From NCBI GenBank assembly GCA_007693635.1, contig REDE01000122.1, forward strand, positions 1 through 56,644: DNA of 56,644 bases. Direction: 5' to 3'. A program made the translations under genes and the position numbers. This document shows, piece by piece, positions 18,235 to 26,724 of the stretch. The notes under the pieces were generated by a model. The model made no database searches and was not told the DNA's origin. It saw nothing but the letters and a program-made list of their open reading frames with translations. Position 1 is the first letter of the stretch; every line of letters begins with the position of its first letter. This DNA comes from Flavobacteriales bacterium (lineage in GTDB: Bacteria; Bacteroidota; Bacteroidia; Flavobacteriales; Schleiferiaceae).

Positions 18235-18596
18235 ATAATGAAGAGTTTGGGTTATACCAAATTCTGCAAATCGATCATTAGGAAGTACGCTACTGAACGA
18301 AGATTTTTTTTAATAAAGGGTCTTTGTTATTAGTGTTAATGCTTCTTTAGGTCTTTTTATAAACCGAGTCATATCTAAGAAGATATTGTTTGCTATTATT
18401 TTAAAATTCATCTTCATTAAAAGATAATTTTGATTGTAATGGATTGGTGTTATAATTTCGCCTCGTGAAATCACTAATTTTGATCACACAAAACTAATCA
18501 AAAATCAACTCCGTTAATTTGTTGGTTATGATTAATGTATTTTGAAATTCTTAGTGGTCAATCACACTTTTAAAATGTGCTTTAACAATTAACATA
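18235..18596. other. AT-rich non-coding stretch, no gene seen
   Basis: These 362 bp are clearly richer in A+T than their surroundings. Two TAATTTTG strings (18425-18432, 18475-18482) resemble -7 boxes but lack spaced -33 partners. TTAACAATTAACA, two tandem TTAACA units, ends 3 bp before the next ATG. A 31-codon ORF (18238-18333) is not convincing. No RNA gene recognised. Confidence 0.5.
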
Positions 18597-19286
18597 ATGC
18601 GCTGTAAATCAGTACTATTTTTTGTTATTTTTTCAAAATCGATTTTCGGTCAATTTAATAATTCATTTAATTACTGGGAATGGGGTATAGGTGTAGGTTC
18701 TATGTACTACCAAGGTGAAATGACTCCATCAATAGAACCTTTAGCTCTCTTTAACTCTACGCGTCCCCATTTTCAGTTAAATTATAAATACTCTGTTCAT
18801 CCTCTTGTTTTACTTTGTCTAGATGGTAGTTATTCGATTTTAGTCGCAAAAGATGAGGATTATACGCAAAATAGAAATCGAGGTTGGGAGATGAATACGC
18901 ATATTATTCAGCTTAATCCTTCAATGGAGATTAATCTTAGACGTTTTGGTAAATTTCATTATCGCAATAAATTGGCTTTGTATATTAAAGGTGGTGGCGG
19001 ACTATTACTTTATAATCCTACCCCTACTTTTGCTACTCCTTTGCCGGATAATCATATATTATATAATGGCTCTTATCAAACAATTAACCTATTTGGCGGA
19101 GGTGGTATGAAAATACGTGTTAGCTATAATTACATGATAACACTAGAAGGAACCATTCATTATGCTTTTACCGATAGATTGGAGGGTTGGGATAGAAACT
19201 TCTTATCATTTAACGATATGTACGGTGGGTTTAGGATCACCGTACAGCGTTTAATGATGGGGACCAATGTGAAATCCCGTCGATAA
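18597..19286 (+). CDS. Outer-membrane beta-barrel-type protein (DUF6089-like)
   Basis: A 229-aa protein with a short signal peptide (MRCKSVLFFVIFSKSIFGQ). The mature part starts with NYWEWGIGVGSMYYQGEMTP and has repeated amphipathic strands (INLRRFGKFHYRNKLALYIKGGGGLLLYNP, NLFGGGGMKIRVSYNYMITLEGTIHYAF), the pattern of the DUF6089 group of Bacteroidota surface proteins, some linked to gliding/T9SS gene sets. The assignment is from pattern memory and not certain. The gene is visibly lower in GC (sampled lines 28-35%) than neighbours, with many AT-ending codons, which hints at recent acquisition or relaxed selection. It stops 5 bp from the convergent ABC gene, with no terminator hairpin visible. 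Confidence 0.7.
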   Translation: MRCKSVLFFVIFSKSIFGQFNNSFNYWEWGIGVGSMYYQGEMTPSIEPLALFNSTRPHFQLNYKYSVHPLVLLCLDGSYSILVAKDEDYTQNRNRGWEMNTHIIQLNPSMEINLRRFGKFHYRNKLALYIKGGGGLLLYNPTPTFATPLPDNHILYNGSYQTINLFGGGGMKIRVSYNYMITLEGTIHYAFTDRLEGWDRNFLSFNDMYGGFRITVQRLMMGTNVKSRR

Positions 19287-19291
19287 TCTAA

Positions 19292-19993
19292 TCACTGCTT
19301 GATTCTCCTAAAGTGGTCTTCAAGTTCGTTGAGTGTTGAAGGGTTTGTCTTTAGATCCTTGACCACTTTTCCTCTATCTAACAATACAATACGTGAACAA
19401 ATCTCGGTTACGTGGCTGAGATCATGACTAGAAATGAGGAATGTCACTCCATTTTTATGTTCTTCATCTATTAATTCTCGAAGAATGAACTGACTGGAGG
19501 GATCAAGGTTTGCGAAGGGTTCGTCGAGGATAACTACATCGGGATTACCAATAAATGAGGCAGCAATGCCAACTTTCTTCTGATTCCCTTTAGATAAATC
19601 ACGGATGAAACGCTTTTGACCAATAATTTCGTCGCCAAATAATTCACTAAATCGCTCCAATTGCTGATTGGTTTGATCTCTAGTTAGTCCGCGGGTTTTC
19701 CCCACATACACAAAGTATTCTTCGGGTTTTAGATAATCGATGAGAAAACCTTCATCAAGAAAGGCTCCGGTAATTTCTTTCCAATTTTCACTGGTGCTTA
19801 CTTGTATATCGTTGATGGCTATGATACCCGCATCTAAGGGAATGAGATCGAGCAAGGCTCTGAATAAGGTGGTTTTTCCGGCACCGTTGTTCCCTACCAG
19901 GCCAAAGCAAGCTCCCTTGTCAATGTCTAGACTTTCTATATTTAAGACTTCGCGTTCTCCGTAAGACTTTTGTGCGTTGTGAATGTGGATCAT
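19292..19993 (-). CDS. ABC transporter ATP-binding protein
   Basis: A 233-aa ATPase subunit. Walker A is GNNGAGKTTL, the signature is LSKGNQKKV, Walker B plus glutamate is VVILDEPFANLDP, and the switch histidine is in ISSHD. The compact size and the following permease suggest a one-ATPase, one-permease exporter of the ABC-2-like group. It starts 10 bp after the permease gene on the same strand, so the two form an operon. Substrate unknown. Confidence 0.93.
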   Translation of the reverse strand: MIHIHNAQKSYGEREVLNIESLDIDKGACFGLVGNNGAGKTTLFRALLDLIPLDAGIIAINDIQVSTSENWKEITGAFLDEGFLIDYLKPEEYFVYVGKTRGLTRDQTNQQLERFSELFGDEIIGQKRFIRDLSKGNQKKVGIAASFIGNPDVVILDEPFANLDPSSQFILRELIDEEHKNGVTFLISSHDLSHVTEICSRIVLLDRGKVVKDLKTNPSTLNELEDHFRRIKQ

Positions 19994-20003
19994 ATTTGTG
20001 CTT

Positions 20004-21467
20004 TTAAGATTCGCGTTGACGGAATGAATCGGCCATCAAGTACTTCTTTTCTCTAAAATTCGTAGCAATTCCTTTTATCCACGTCCGGTGAAATGCTAAA
20101 CTAAGCACACTGAACACGACCAGGGCCAATAATCCTGCGTAATGACCGAACGGCCAAGAGAATAAACCGTAGATAACCAAGGGAAGCAAGATCAATGGAA
20201 AAATCATTAAAAATTGTAATGCGCTAGTTCCTTGGTAGTTTAATGCGCTGCCGGCGTTTAAGTCAATGGGCTTACGCTGATATGTTGATAAAAACATCAG
20301 TAAGTAGGTGTTAAATCCAATGTTATACAAGGCCGCAGCGAAATGTACGGGAACCAATTCAACATTTTTAAATGCATACAAGAGTGAGAAAATAAAAGGA
20401 ATGAGGTTTAGCAAAACCAGCAGACGCCATTTTCCCAAGAAAAATTTCTCGACTTGCAGTGGTCGGGTGAGTATGCCGTCGAAATAGCGTGCTTCCCATG
20501 CGATGAGATACTGTCCGTAATTTAAAGCACCAGAACCTAACATAAAGACTGCAATAAACATGCTGGATCCAATATTGTCGTCTTTATAGAAAAACACGCC
20601 GTAGAATAGAAATAAAACGGTGAGCAGTATGGCACTTCGGGTACGTTTATGTCGTAGTATAAGTTTCCATTCATTAGCGACTAATATGCTCAATAAACTT
20701 TCCCCATTGAAATCGAGTTTACTCCAAATCCCGTCTTTTTTATCGTTAATTCTCCAGCGTTCTTCGTAGCGGTTAAATAGCAAATAGCGGTGATTCCACT
20801 TATAAGCTAATACGGGGTATGCAAAAAAGAGCAGGGCTAAGGGACTACTGAGTATTGGACTAAAAACAAATTGGGAAACACTCTGTAATGCACCATCTGT
20901 ATACCATTCCGTCAAAGCAATAAGGCCAATAATGACTAACTTTATCAGTGTTGCTTTGGTATTGCTGGCGAAAAGCCGCTTTAAGTGTGTGCCCAATAGC
21001 GTATTTCCGAGTAAAATGGCAATCAAAAATACCAGCCACCAAAGACTTGGAAAAAATCCACTTTCAGGTAAAATCAGGTTCTTTGCAAACGGAAGGAAAA
21101 CGATCAAGGCTATTAAATTCAGAAAATTGAATAAGGATTTTCCGAGAATTAGGTTAACCAGACGCTTAAACGGAATAGGCAACAATGTGTAATGTCTCAG
21201 CTGTATACTGGAAAGTTCTTGGCTCGCAAACCGAAAAGCTAAATCTCCTAGTATGTAGTAAAGCGCGAAACTCGCTGTATAACTGATAACACTTAAGTCT
21301 TCGGGTTTGTGTTTATTCACCATCTCTGGCAAAATATAACTTACCGCAATTGCCAATAAGGTAAAATAAAGGCCAACAATTCCCAGTAGGATTTTCCCTC
21401 CCCAACCACCACGCATAAAGCCACCACGTAAACTTGCAAGTACTGAATGTCTGAGGATTTCTAGCAT
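20004..21467 (-). CDS. ABC transporter permease, DUF5687 family
   Basis: A 487-aa integral membrane protein with about 12 hydrophobic segments. Its N-terminus MLEILRHSVLASLRGGFMRGGWGGKILLG and internal NYGQYLIAWEARYFDGILTRPL are typical of DUF5687, a Bacteroidota permease family paired with a single ATPase. It precedes its ATPase gene by 10 bp. Function is unknown; export of a small molecule or peptide is possible. No signal for regulation is visible in the 48 bp between it and rlmD. Confidence 0.85.
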   Translation of the reverse strand: MLEILRHSVLASLRGGFMRGGWGGKILLGIVGLYFTLLAIAVSYILPEMVNKHKPEDLSVISYTASFALYYILGDLAFRFASQELSSIQLRHYTLLPIPFKRLVNLILGKSLFNFLNLIALIVFLPFAKNLILPESGFFPSLWWLVFLIAILLGNTLLGTHLKRLFASNTKATLIKLVIIGLIALTEWYTDGALQSVSQFVFSPILSSPLALLFFAYPVLAYKWNHRYLLFNRYEERWRINDKKDGIWSKLDFNGESLLSILVANEWKLILRHKRTRSAILLTVLFLFYGVFFYKDDNIGSSMFIAVFMLGSGALNYGQYLIAWEARYFDGILTRPLQVEKFFLGKWRLLVLLNLIPFIFSLLYAFKNVELVPVHFAAALYNIGFNTYLLMFLSTYQRKPIDLNAGSALNYQGTSALQFLMIFPLILLPLVIYGLFSWPFGHYAGLLALVVFSVLSLAFHRTWIKGIATNFREKKYLMADSFRQRES

Positions 21468-21515
21468 ATTGCGATTGTCTGATTTGGGTCGTTAGTGGCG
21501 CAGGATATCTAAAAA

Positions 21516-22955
21516 TTACACCTTAGTTTTTTTTCGCAATAAGGCTACATTTTCAACGTGATGGGTGTGAGGAAACATATCAACTGGCTGAAAGCGTTCA
21601 ACCTCGTACATATCCGACATCAAGGCTAAATCTCTAGCCTGGGTTGCGCTATTGCAACTGATATACACCCACCTTTCGGGTTTAAGGTCGAGTAGTGTCT
21701 GAACTACCGATGGATGCATACCTTCTCTTGGCGGATCTACAATTAAGGTATCGGGATTACCGTGCTGCTCTACAAATTCCTGATTGAGCGTTTCGCGCAT
21801 GTCTCCGGCAAAGAATTCGGTATTCGAAATTCCGTTTCGTAAGGCATTTTCCTTAGCATTCTTTATGGAATCCTCAACCAGTTCAACTCCGATAACCTTA
21901 CGGACTAGTGGCGCAAGATAGAGTGCTATTGTCCCAACACCGGTGTATAGATCATAGACCAATTCGTGTTCTTGGGGATTTAAAAAGTCAATGGCAACGC
22001 GATAGAGTGCCTCGGCTTGTAGGGCATTGGTTTGGTAAAATGTCTTGGGCCCAATGTGGAAGTTGAGATCTGCATCGGATTCACGGTAGGCTACCATCCG
22101 CTCCAAAATATATCCTTTTCCCCATGAAGTAATGACATCCTGATCGTAAAGCGATTCATTTCCTTTGAGGTTGACGGTGTAAAGTCCGGTAGTAATCTCG
22201 GGAAAAGCTGCCTGTAAATCGCTCATTACTTTTTCCGGACGGACATGCTCGTCGGGGCCAAATTGTACAAGCGTCATAACTTCACCAGTACTAGCTGTTC
22301 GAATAAGTAGGGAACGCAAAGCTCCAACTTTATCGTACGGGTGATAGTAGCTCAGGTTGTGTTCTTTTGCGTAGACTCTAAACCAATTTCGAATGGCGTT
22401 TGAGGGCTCCGGTTGTAGGTGACAGTGTTCGATATCTATAACTCTATCCCAGCGACCCGGAGCGTGAAATCCTAAGGCGTTGCGACCACTGATGTCCTCA
22501 CCAGTAGCAATTTCTTCGTCCGTCAACCAGCGATGTGTACTAAAAGAGTACTCCATTTTATTGCGATAATAGAATGCGCTAGGCGAGGGGAGTATCGGTT
22601 CGGGAGTGGGAAGTTTAAGGTGTCCAATCCGACTAAGATTTTGTTTGACCTCATCGGCCTTGAAACTCAATTGTGCGTCATAGGCTAGGTGCTGCCATTT
22701 ACATCCACCACAGTGCTCGAAATGGGCGCACTCGGGGGTTATGCGTTTCTCCGAAGGCGTAATAATTTCGACTACTTTAGCTTCGGCGTACGAACGTTTT
22801 TGTTTGTAGACTAAAGCACGGACGAAATCGCCCGGAACTGCACCAGAAACGAATACTGTTTTTCCTTCAGGAAGATGCGCGATGGCTTTTCCCTTGGCAC
22901 CAGCTCCAGTAATCTGGAGTTCGTGCAGGGTCTTTTTTCTGCGGTTATTGCCCAT
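21516..22955 (-). CDS. rlmD: 23S rRNA (uracil-C5)-methyltransferase, RlmD/RumA type
   Basis: A SAM-dependent enzyme that methylates a uracil of 23S rRNA (U1939 in E. coli for RlmD; RlmCD types also act on U747). It is 479 aa: an N-terminal TRAM RNA-binding domain (about 8-65), Fe-S cysteines in CAHFEHCGGCKWQHL, and the methyltransferase with YDLYTGVGTIALYLAP (SAM site), VDPPREGMHPSVV and catalytic Cys in YISCNSATQARDL. It follows metK by 5 bp, so the SAM-making and a SAM-using enzyme share an operon. RlmD versus RlmCD specificity is not resolvable here. Confidence 0.93.
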   Translation of the reverse strand: MGNNRRKKTLHELQITGAGAKGKAIAHLPEGKTVFVSGAVPGDFVRALVYKQKRSYAEAKVVEIITPSEKRITPECAHFEHCGGCKWQHLAYDAQLSFKADEVKQNLSRIGHLKLPTPEPILPSPSAFYYRNKMEYSFSTHRWLTDEEIATGEDISGRNALGFHAPGRWDRVIDIEHCHLQPEPSNAIRNWFRVYAKEHNLSYYHPYDKVGALRSLLIRTASTGEVMTLVQFGPDEHVRPEKVMSDLQAAFPEITTGLYTVNLKGNESLYDQDVITSWGKGYILERMVAYRESDADLNFHIGPKTFYQTNALQAEALYRVAIDFLNPQEHELVYDLYTGVGTIALYLAPLVRKVIGVELVEDSIKNAKENALRNGISNTEFFAGDMRETLNQEFVEQHGNPDTLIVDPPREGMHPSVVQTLLDLKPERWVYISCNSATQARDLALMSDMYEVERFQPVDMFPHTHHVENVALLRKKTKV

Positions 22956-22960
22956 TAGGT

Positions 22961-24229
22961 TTAGTTCAGACCGAAGTAAGTACGAATCTTATCTACGTAG
23001 TTGAGCTCTTCCCAAGGAAAGAGAAGCACATCCATTTCTAAATTTTCGACTTCCCCGTTGTTAAATCGCTGAAAGCTTTTGCGAACGATTTGTGGATTTC
23101 TCCCCATGTGTCCGTAAGCTGCTGTTTCCGAGTAAATTGGCTTTCTCAATTGAAGTCTTTGTTCAATTTGATAGGGCGTCATCGGGAAAAGTTCCTCAAC
23201 CATAGCGGAAATCTGTGAATCGGTAATGCCGTTTTTAGCTGTCCCGTACGAGTTGATGTAAATGCTCGTAGGTTTGGCAACACCAATCGCGTAGGATACC
23301 TGCACGAGTACCTCCGTACATATTTCGGAGGCGACTAGGTTTTTTGCGATATGTCGAGCTGCATACGCGGCTGATCGATCCACCTTACTGGGATCTTTTC
23401 CAGAGAATGCACCGCCTCCATGTGCGCCTTTTCCTCCGTACGTATCTACAATAATCTTTCTGCCGGTTAGACCAGCATCACCGTGCGGACCGCCAATAAC
23501 AAATTTCCCTGTGGGATTGATGTGATAGGTAATATCGTCGTCGAAGAGGTTTTGCAGTTCGGCGGGGAGCTGAGCCTTTACACGCGGTATGAGAATGGCT
23601 TTGATATCGGCAGCAATTTTTTGTTGCATAACCTCCTCTTTTGCATCAAAAGGATCGTGCTGGGTAGATACCACAATGGTAGTGATGCGAACGGGCGTGT
23701 TGTCGTCGTTGTATTCAATGGTGACCTGTGACTTAGCGTCGGGACGTAAATAGGTGATATCCTTGTTTTCTCGGCGTAAAACAGCAAGTTCTTTCAAAAT
23801 TCGGTGAGAAAGATCCAGGGCTAAAGGCATGTAGTTTTCGGTTTCGTTGGTTGCGTAACCAAACATCATTCCTTGATCGCCAGCGCCTTGCTCTTCAGCC
23901 ACACTGCGGTCAACACCCTGATTGATGTCGCTAGACTGTTCGTGAATGGCCGACAAAACACCGCATGAATTTCCGTCGAACATATACTCACTACGTGTGT
24001 AGCCAATTCGGTTGATGGTGTCGCGGGCTACCTGCTGAACATCCACGTAGGTTTTGGATTTAACTTCTCCAGCAAGTACAACCTGACCGGTTGTCACTAA
24101 GGTTTCGACGGCGACTTTACTCGACGGGTCAAAGGCTAAAAATTGATCGAGAATGGCATCAGAAATTTGATCTGAAATCTTATCGGGGTGTCCTTCAGAA
24201 ACGGACTCGGAGGTAAAGTAATACGGCAT
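22961..24229 (-). CDS. metK: S-adenosylmethionine synthase
   Basis: Makes S-adenosylmethionine from ATP and methionine in the cytoplasm. The 422-aa protein has all the family marks: [24 protein letters not shown] at the N-terminus, [35 protein letters not shown] and [27 protein letters not shown]. It contains short insertions relative to the roughly 385-aa E. coli enzyme. It heads the metK-rlmD operon. I looked for a SAM riboswitch in the 153 bp upstream and saw none I could defend; the region holds the uvrB terminator. Confidence 0.98.
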   Translation of the reverse strand: MPYYFTSESVSEGHPDKISDQISDAILDQFLAFDPSSKVAVETLVTTGQVVLAGEVKSKTYVDVQQVARDTINRIGYTRSEYMFDGNSCGVLSAIHEQSSDINQGVDRSVAEEQGAGDQGMMFGYATNETENYMPLALDLSHRILKELAVLRRENKDITYLRPDAKSQVTIEYNDDNTPVRITTIVVSTQHDPFDAKEEVMQQKIAADIKAILIPRVKAQLPAELQNLFDDDITYHINPTGKFVIGGPHGDAGLTGRKIIVDTYGGKGAHGGGAFSGKDPSKVDRSAAYAARHIAKNLVASEICTEVLVQVSYAIGVAKPTSIYINSYGTAKNGITDSQISAMVEELFPMTPYQIEQRLQLRKPIYSETAAYGHMGRNPQIVRKSFQRFNNGEVENLEMDVLLFPWEELNYVDKIRTYFGLN

Positions 24230-24273
24230 TTTTTTATATTTTATTCCTAAACAAAATTTTCGTGGAGGATGTC

Positions 24274-24309
24274 AAAAATGCCTTGCAGGATTCTGCTTTT
24301 AGCATTTTT
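24274..24309 (-). terminator. Terminator of uvrB
   Basis: On the minus strand AAAAATGC pairs with GCATTTTT (8 bp), with an inner GCAG/CTGC helix around a 4-nt loop. It ends in a T-run and lies about 75 bp after the uvrB stop, isolating metK. Confidence 0.7.
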
Positions 24310-24382
24310 TATGGTGGTTGCAATCAGTCAAATCTCTCCACTGGGGCGGCAAATGTACAGTACACAGATGAGAGAATAAACA

Positions 24383-26386
24383 CTAAAGTTGTTTTTCCAT
24401 TTCAATAAGTACGTCACGTAGGCGGGCAGCCTCAATAAAATCTAGGGATTTGGCGGCTTTTTCCATTTCCTTACGTGTTTTCTCAATTTCTTTTTTGATG
24501 TCTGCGGGCGAACTATACTTCTCTCGTCCTTCCGCGGCAAAGTTGATGCTGGTGTGGATGAAACTTTTGGTTCGCTCGCCAGGCGTGGCATCTCTGCGGT
24601 CTAGGACAGACGTCTTGGGCTTATTCAATGCCTTTGGTTCCAATCCGTGTTTGTCATTATACGCAGCCTGTGCTGCACGTCGACGGTTGGTTTCATCGAT
24701 GGTCAACTGCATACTGTTGGTGATTTTGTCGGCATACATAATGGCACGGCCCTCTAGATGGCGGGCTGCTCTACCAACTGTTTGTACGAGCGAACGTTCA
24801 GAACGAAGAAAACCTTCTTTGTCAGCATCGAGTATGGCTACCAGAGATACTTCAGGTAAATCAAGTCCTTCTCGCAAGAGGTTGACCCCAATAAGAACAT
24901 CAAAGACCCCCAAACGCAAGTCGCGCATGATTTCCACCCGTTCGAGTGTGTCTACATCCGAATGAATATAGCGACAGCGAATACCGTAGCGAGTCAGATA
25001 TTTGGTGAGCTCTTCCGCCATGCGTTTGGTTAGGGTGGTAACGAGTACACGTTCGTCCTTTTCTACGCGAATTTTTATTTCCGCCATCAAATCATCAATC
25101 TGATTTTCACTCGGGCGAATCTCAATGATGGGGTCCAAAAGTCCGGTAGGCCGAATGAGTTGCTCAACAATCACCCCTTCCGATTTTTCCAATTCGTATT
25201 CTGCCGGCGTAGCACTCACGTAAATGGTTTGATTCATTAGGTGCTCAAACTCCTCGAATTTCAACGGTCTGTTGTCCATGGCCGCCGGAAGACGAAAGCC
25301 ATATTCCACTAGATTTTCCTTTCGACTGCGGTCGCCGCCGTACATTGCTCGGACTTGCGATACGGTAACGTGACTTTCATCAATAACCATTAGGTAATCA
25401 TCAGGAAAGTAATCCAATAAACAGAACGGGCGGGTTCCCGGAGCTCGCCCATCCAAATACCTTGAATAGTTTTCAATGCCGGAGCAGTACCCCAGTTCTT
25501 TTATCATTTCCAAATCAAAGTTGGTGCGCTCCTCCAGTCGACGCGCCTCGAGCAGTCGTCTCTCTTTAATAAACTGGTCCTTGCGCATCTCTAAGTCATC
25601 CTGAATTTGCCGAATGGCTTGCTGCAAATTATCGGGTGAGGTCATAAATAAGTTTGCGGGGTAGATGCGAACGTGTTCCAACTTTGCCGTCATCGTCAAA
25701 TCAACCGGATCCCATTCTTCGATGGCTTCAATTTCGTCACCCCAAAAGTGTATGCGAATAAAGCGGTCTGCATAGGCCGGAAAAATATCGACGGTGTCGC
25801 CTTTGACCCGAAAAGAACCCCGCTGAAATTCAGCAGTAGTACGAGCGTATAGACTATTTACAAATTTGTGCAGCAGTTTGTTTCGGGATATTTGTTCACC
25901 AGTTTCTAGACTAATCATTCCCTTGTGAAACTCCTCGGGATTACCGATGCCGTACAAACAAGATACGGAAGCAACCACAATGATATCTCTGCGACCGCTG
26001 AGCAGCGAAGACGTTGTACTTAAACGCAGCTTTTCAATGTCCTCATTGATGGACAAATCTTTTTCGATGTACGTGTTAGAGCTGGGGATATAGGCTTCCG
26101 GCTGATAGTAATCGTAGTACGAAACAAAATATTCAACGGCATTATTGGGAAAGAACTGCTTAAATTCACCGTAAAGTTGCGCGGCAAGGGTTTTATTATG
26201 ACTTAAGACTAGGGTAGGGCGCTGAACTTTTTCCACCACATTAGCAATGGTAAAGGTCTTGCCAGAGCCAGTAACACCCAAAAGAGTTTGGTGTGCGGCT
26301 CCGCTTTCTAATCCTTCTGCGAGTTCTTTTATGGCTTTTGGCTGATCTCCAGTCGGTGCGTAATCCGATACAATTTTAAACTCCAT
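24383..26386 (-). CDS. uvrB: UvrABC system protein B
   Basis: Damage-verification helicase of nucleotide excision repair, acting with UvrA and UvrC. The 667-aa protein carries Walker A GVTGSGKTFT, the beta-hairpin region SYYDYYQPEAYIPSSNTYIEKD that inserts into DNA, the DE motif YLMVIDESHV, helicase motif VGRAARH and a C-terminal UVR domain (SLDFIEAARLRDVLIEMEKQL) that binds UvrC. Full length. It starts 6 bp after a tiny membrane-peptide ORF and is followed by its own terminator. Confidence 0.98.
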   Translation of the reverse strand: MEFKIVSDYAPTGDQPKAIKELAEGLESGAAHQTLLGVTGSGKTFTIANVVEKVQRPTLVLSHNKTLAAQLYGEFKQFFPNNAVEYFVSYYDYYQPEAYIPSSNTYIEKDLSINEDIEKLRLSTTSSLLSGRRDIIVVASVSCLYGIGNPEEFHKGMISLETGEQISRNKLLHKFVNSLYARTTAEFQRGSFRVKGDTVDIFPAYADRFIRIHFWGDEIEAIEEWDPVDLTMTAKLEHVRIYPANLFMTSPDNLQQAIRQIQDDLEMRKDQFIKERRLLEARRLEERTNFDLEMIKELGYCSGIENYSRYLDGRAPGTRPFCLLDYFPDDYLMVIDESHVTVSQVRAMYGGDRSRKENLVEYGFRLPAAMDNRPLKFEEFEHLMNQTIYVSATPAEYELEKSEGVIVEQLIRPTGLLDPIIEIRPSENQIDDLMAEIKIRVEKDERVLVTTLTKRMAEELTKYLTRYGIRCRYIHSDVDTLERVEIMRDLRLGVFDVLIGVNLLREGLDLPEVSLVAILDADKEGFLRSERSLVQTVGRAARHLEGRAIMYADKITNSMQLTIDETNRRRAAQAAYNDKHGLEPKALNKPKTSVLDRRDATPGERTKSFIHTSINFAAEGREKYSSPADIKKEIEKTRKEMEKAAKSLDFIEAARLRDVLIEMEKQL

Positions 26387-26392
26387 GTAGGC

Positions 26393-26485
26393 TTAGGATT
26401 TTTTTCGTAATTTGATTTTCATATAAATAAGGTAGCCAAGAGTTACTCCAGCCACCGTGTAAACAATCCAAGGATCGAGTTCCAT
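26393..26485 (-). CDS. 30-residue membrane peptide ORF ahead of uvrB
   Basis: Too short for the ORF track. It translates as MELDPWIVYTVAGVTLGYLIYMKIKLRKKS: one hydrophobic helix (about residues 6-22) followed by a basic tail, a positive-inside layout that puts the C-terminus in the cytoplasm. It ends 6 bp before the uvrB ATG and begins about 22 bp downstream of a TAGATTTG -7 box, so it would be the first ORF of the uvrB transcript. Function is unknown: either a real membrane mini-protein or a translated leader. Confidence 0.55.
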   Translation of the reverse strand: MELDPWIVYTVAGVTLGYLIYMKIKLRKKS

Positions 26486-26506
26486 AGTTTTAATAAATAA
26501 GAACGG

Positions 26507-26514
26507 CAAATCTA
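26507..26514 (-). promoter_or_regulatory. Probable -7 promoter element of the mini-ORF/uvrB unit
   Basis: The minus strand reads TAGATTTG, an exact TAnnTTTG match 21 bp before the 30-codon ORF. No -33 TTTG at the usual distance. Confidence 0.42.
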
Positions 26515-26639
26515 CAAAGTAGGTTCAGCCTTTGAAGAATTAAAATAAAAAATCCTAATCACTTGCGAGAATTACAAAAATTTTCATAACATTGACCTGA
26601 GCTTACTGCGGAAGCGTAAATGTTAAATAAAATGTCGTT

Positions 26640-26669
26640 TTTGAATCGCAGATGGTTATATTACTTTTG
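26640..26669 (+). promoter_or_regulatory. Promoter of the second TonB receptor operon
   Basis: TTTG (26640-26643), an 18-bp spacer and TACTTTTG (26662-26669): the clearest complete Bacteroidota -33/-7 promoter in the window. The transcript should start near 26676, about 49 nt before the ATG. Confidence 0.75.
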
Positions 26670-26724
26670 GTTATTCATTTTTTTTGCGGGTTTTTAATCA
26701 TTGAAGTCGAATAAAATTTGATGT

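Noticed and set aside
18238-18333. 31-codon ORF after the YrdC-like gene
   Set aside because: No hydrophobic segment or motif, AT-rich region with frequent short ORFs, no promoter in the right place.
24230-24382. Possible SAM riboswitch upstream of metK
   Set aside because: The only stable structure seen is the uvrB terminator hairpin; no SAM-I or SAM-II core could be recognised by eye.
24450-24965. 171-aa plus-strand ORF inside uvrB
   Set aside because: Shadow of uvrB; no family signal, basic/serine-rich composition typical of antisense frames.
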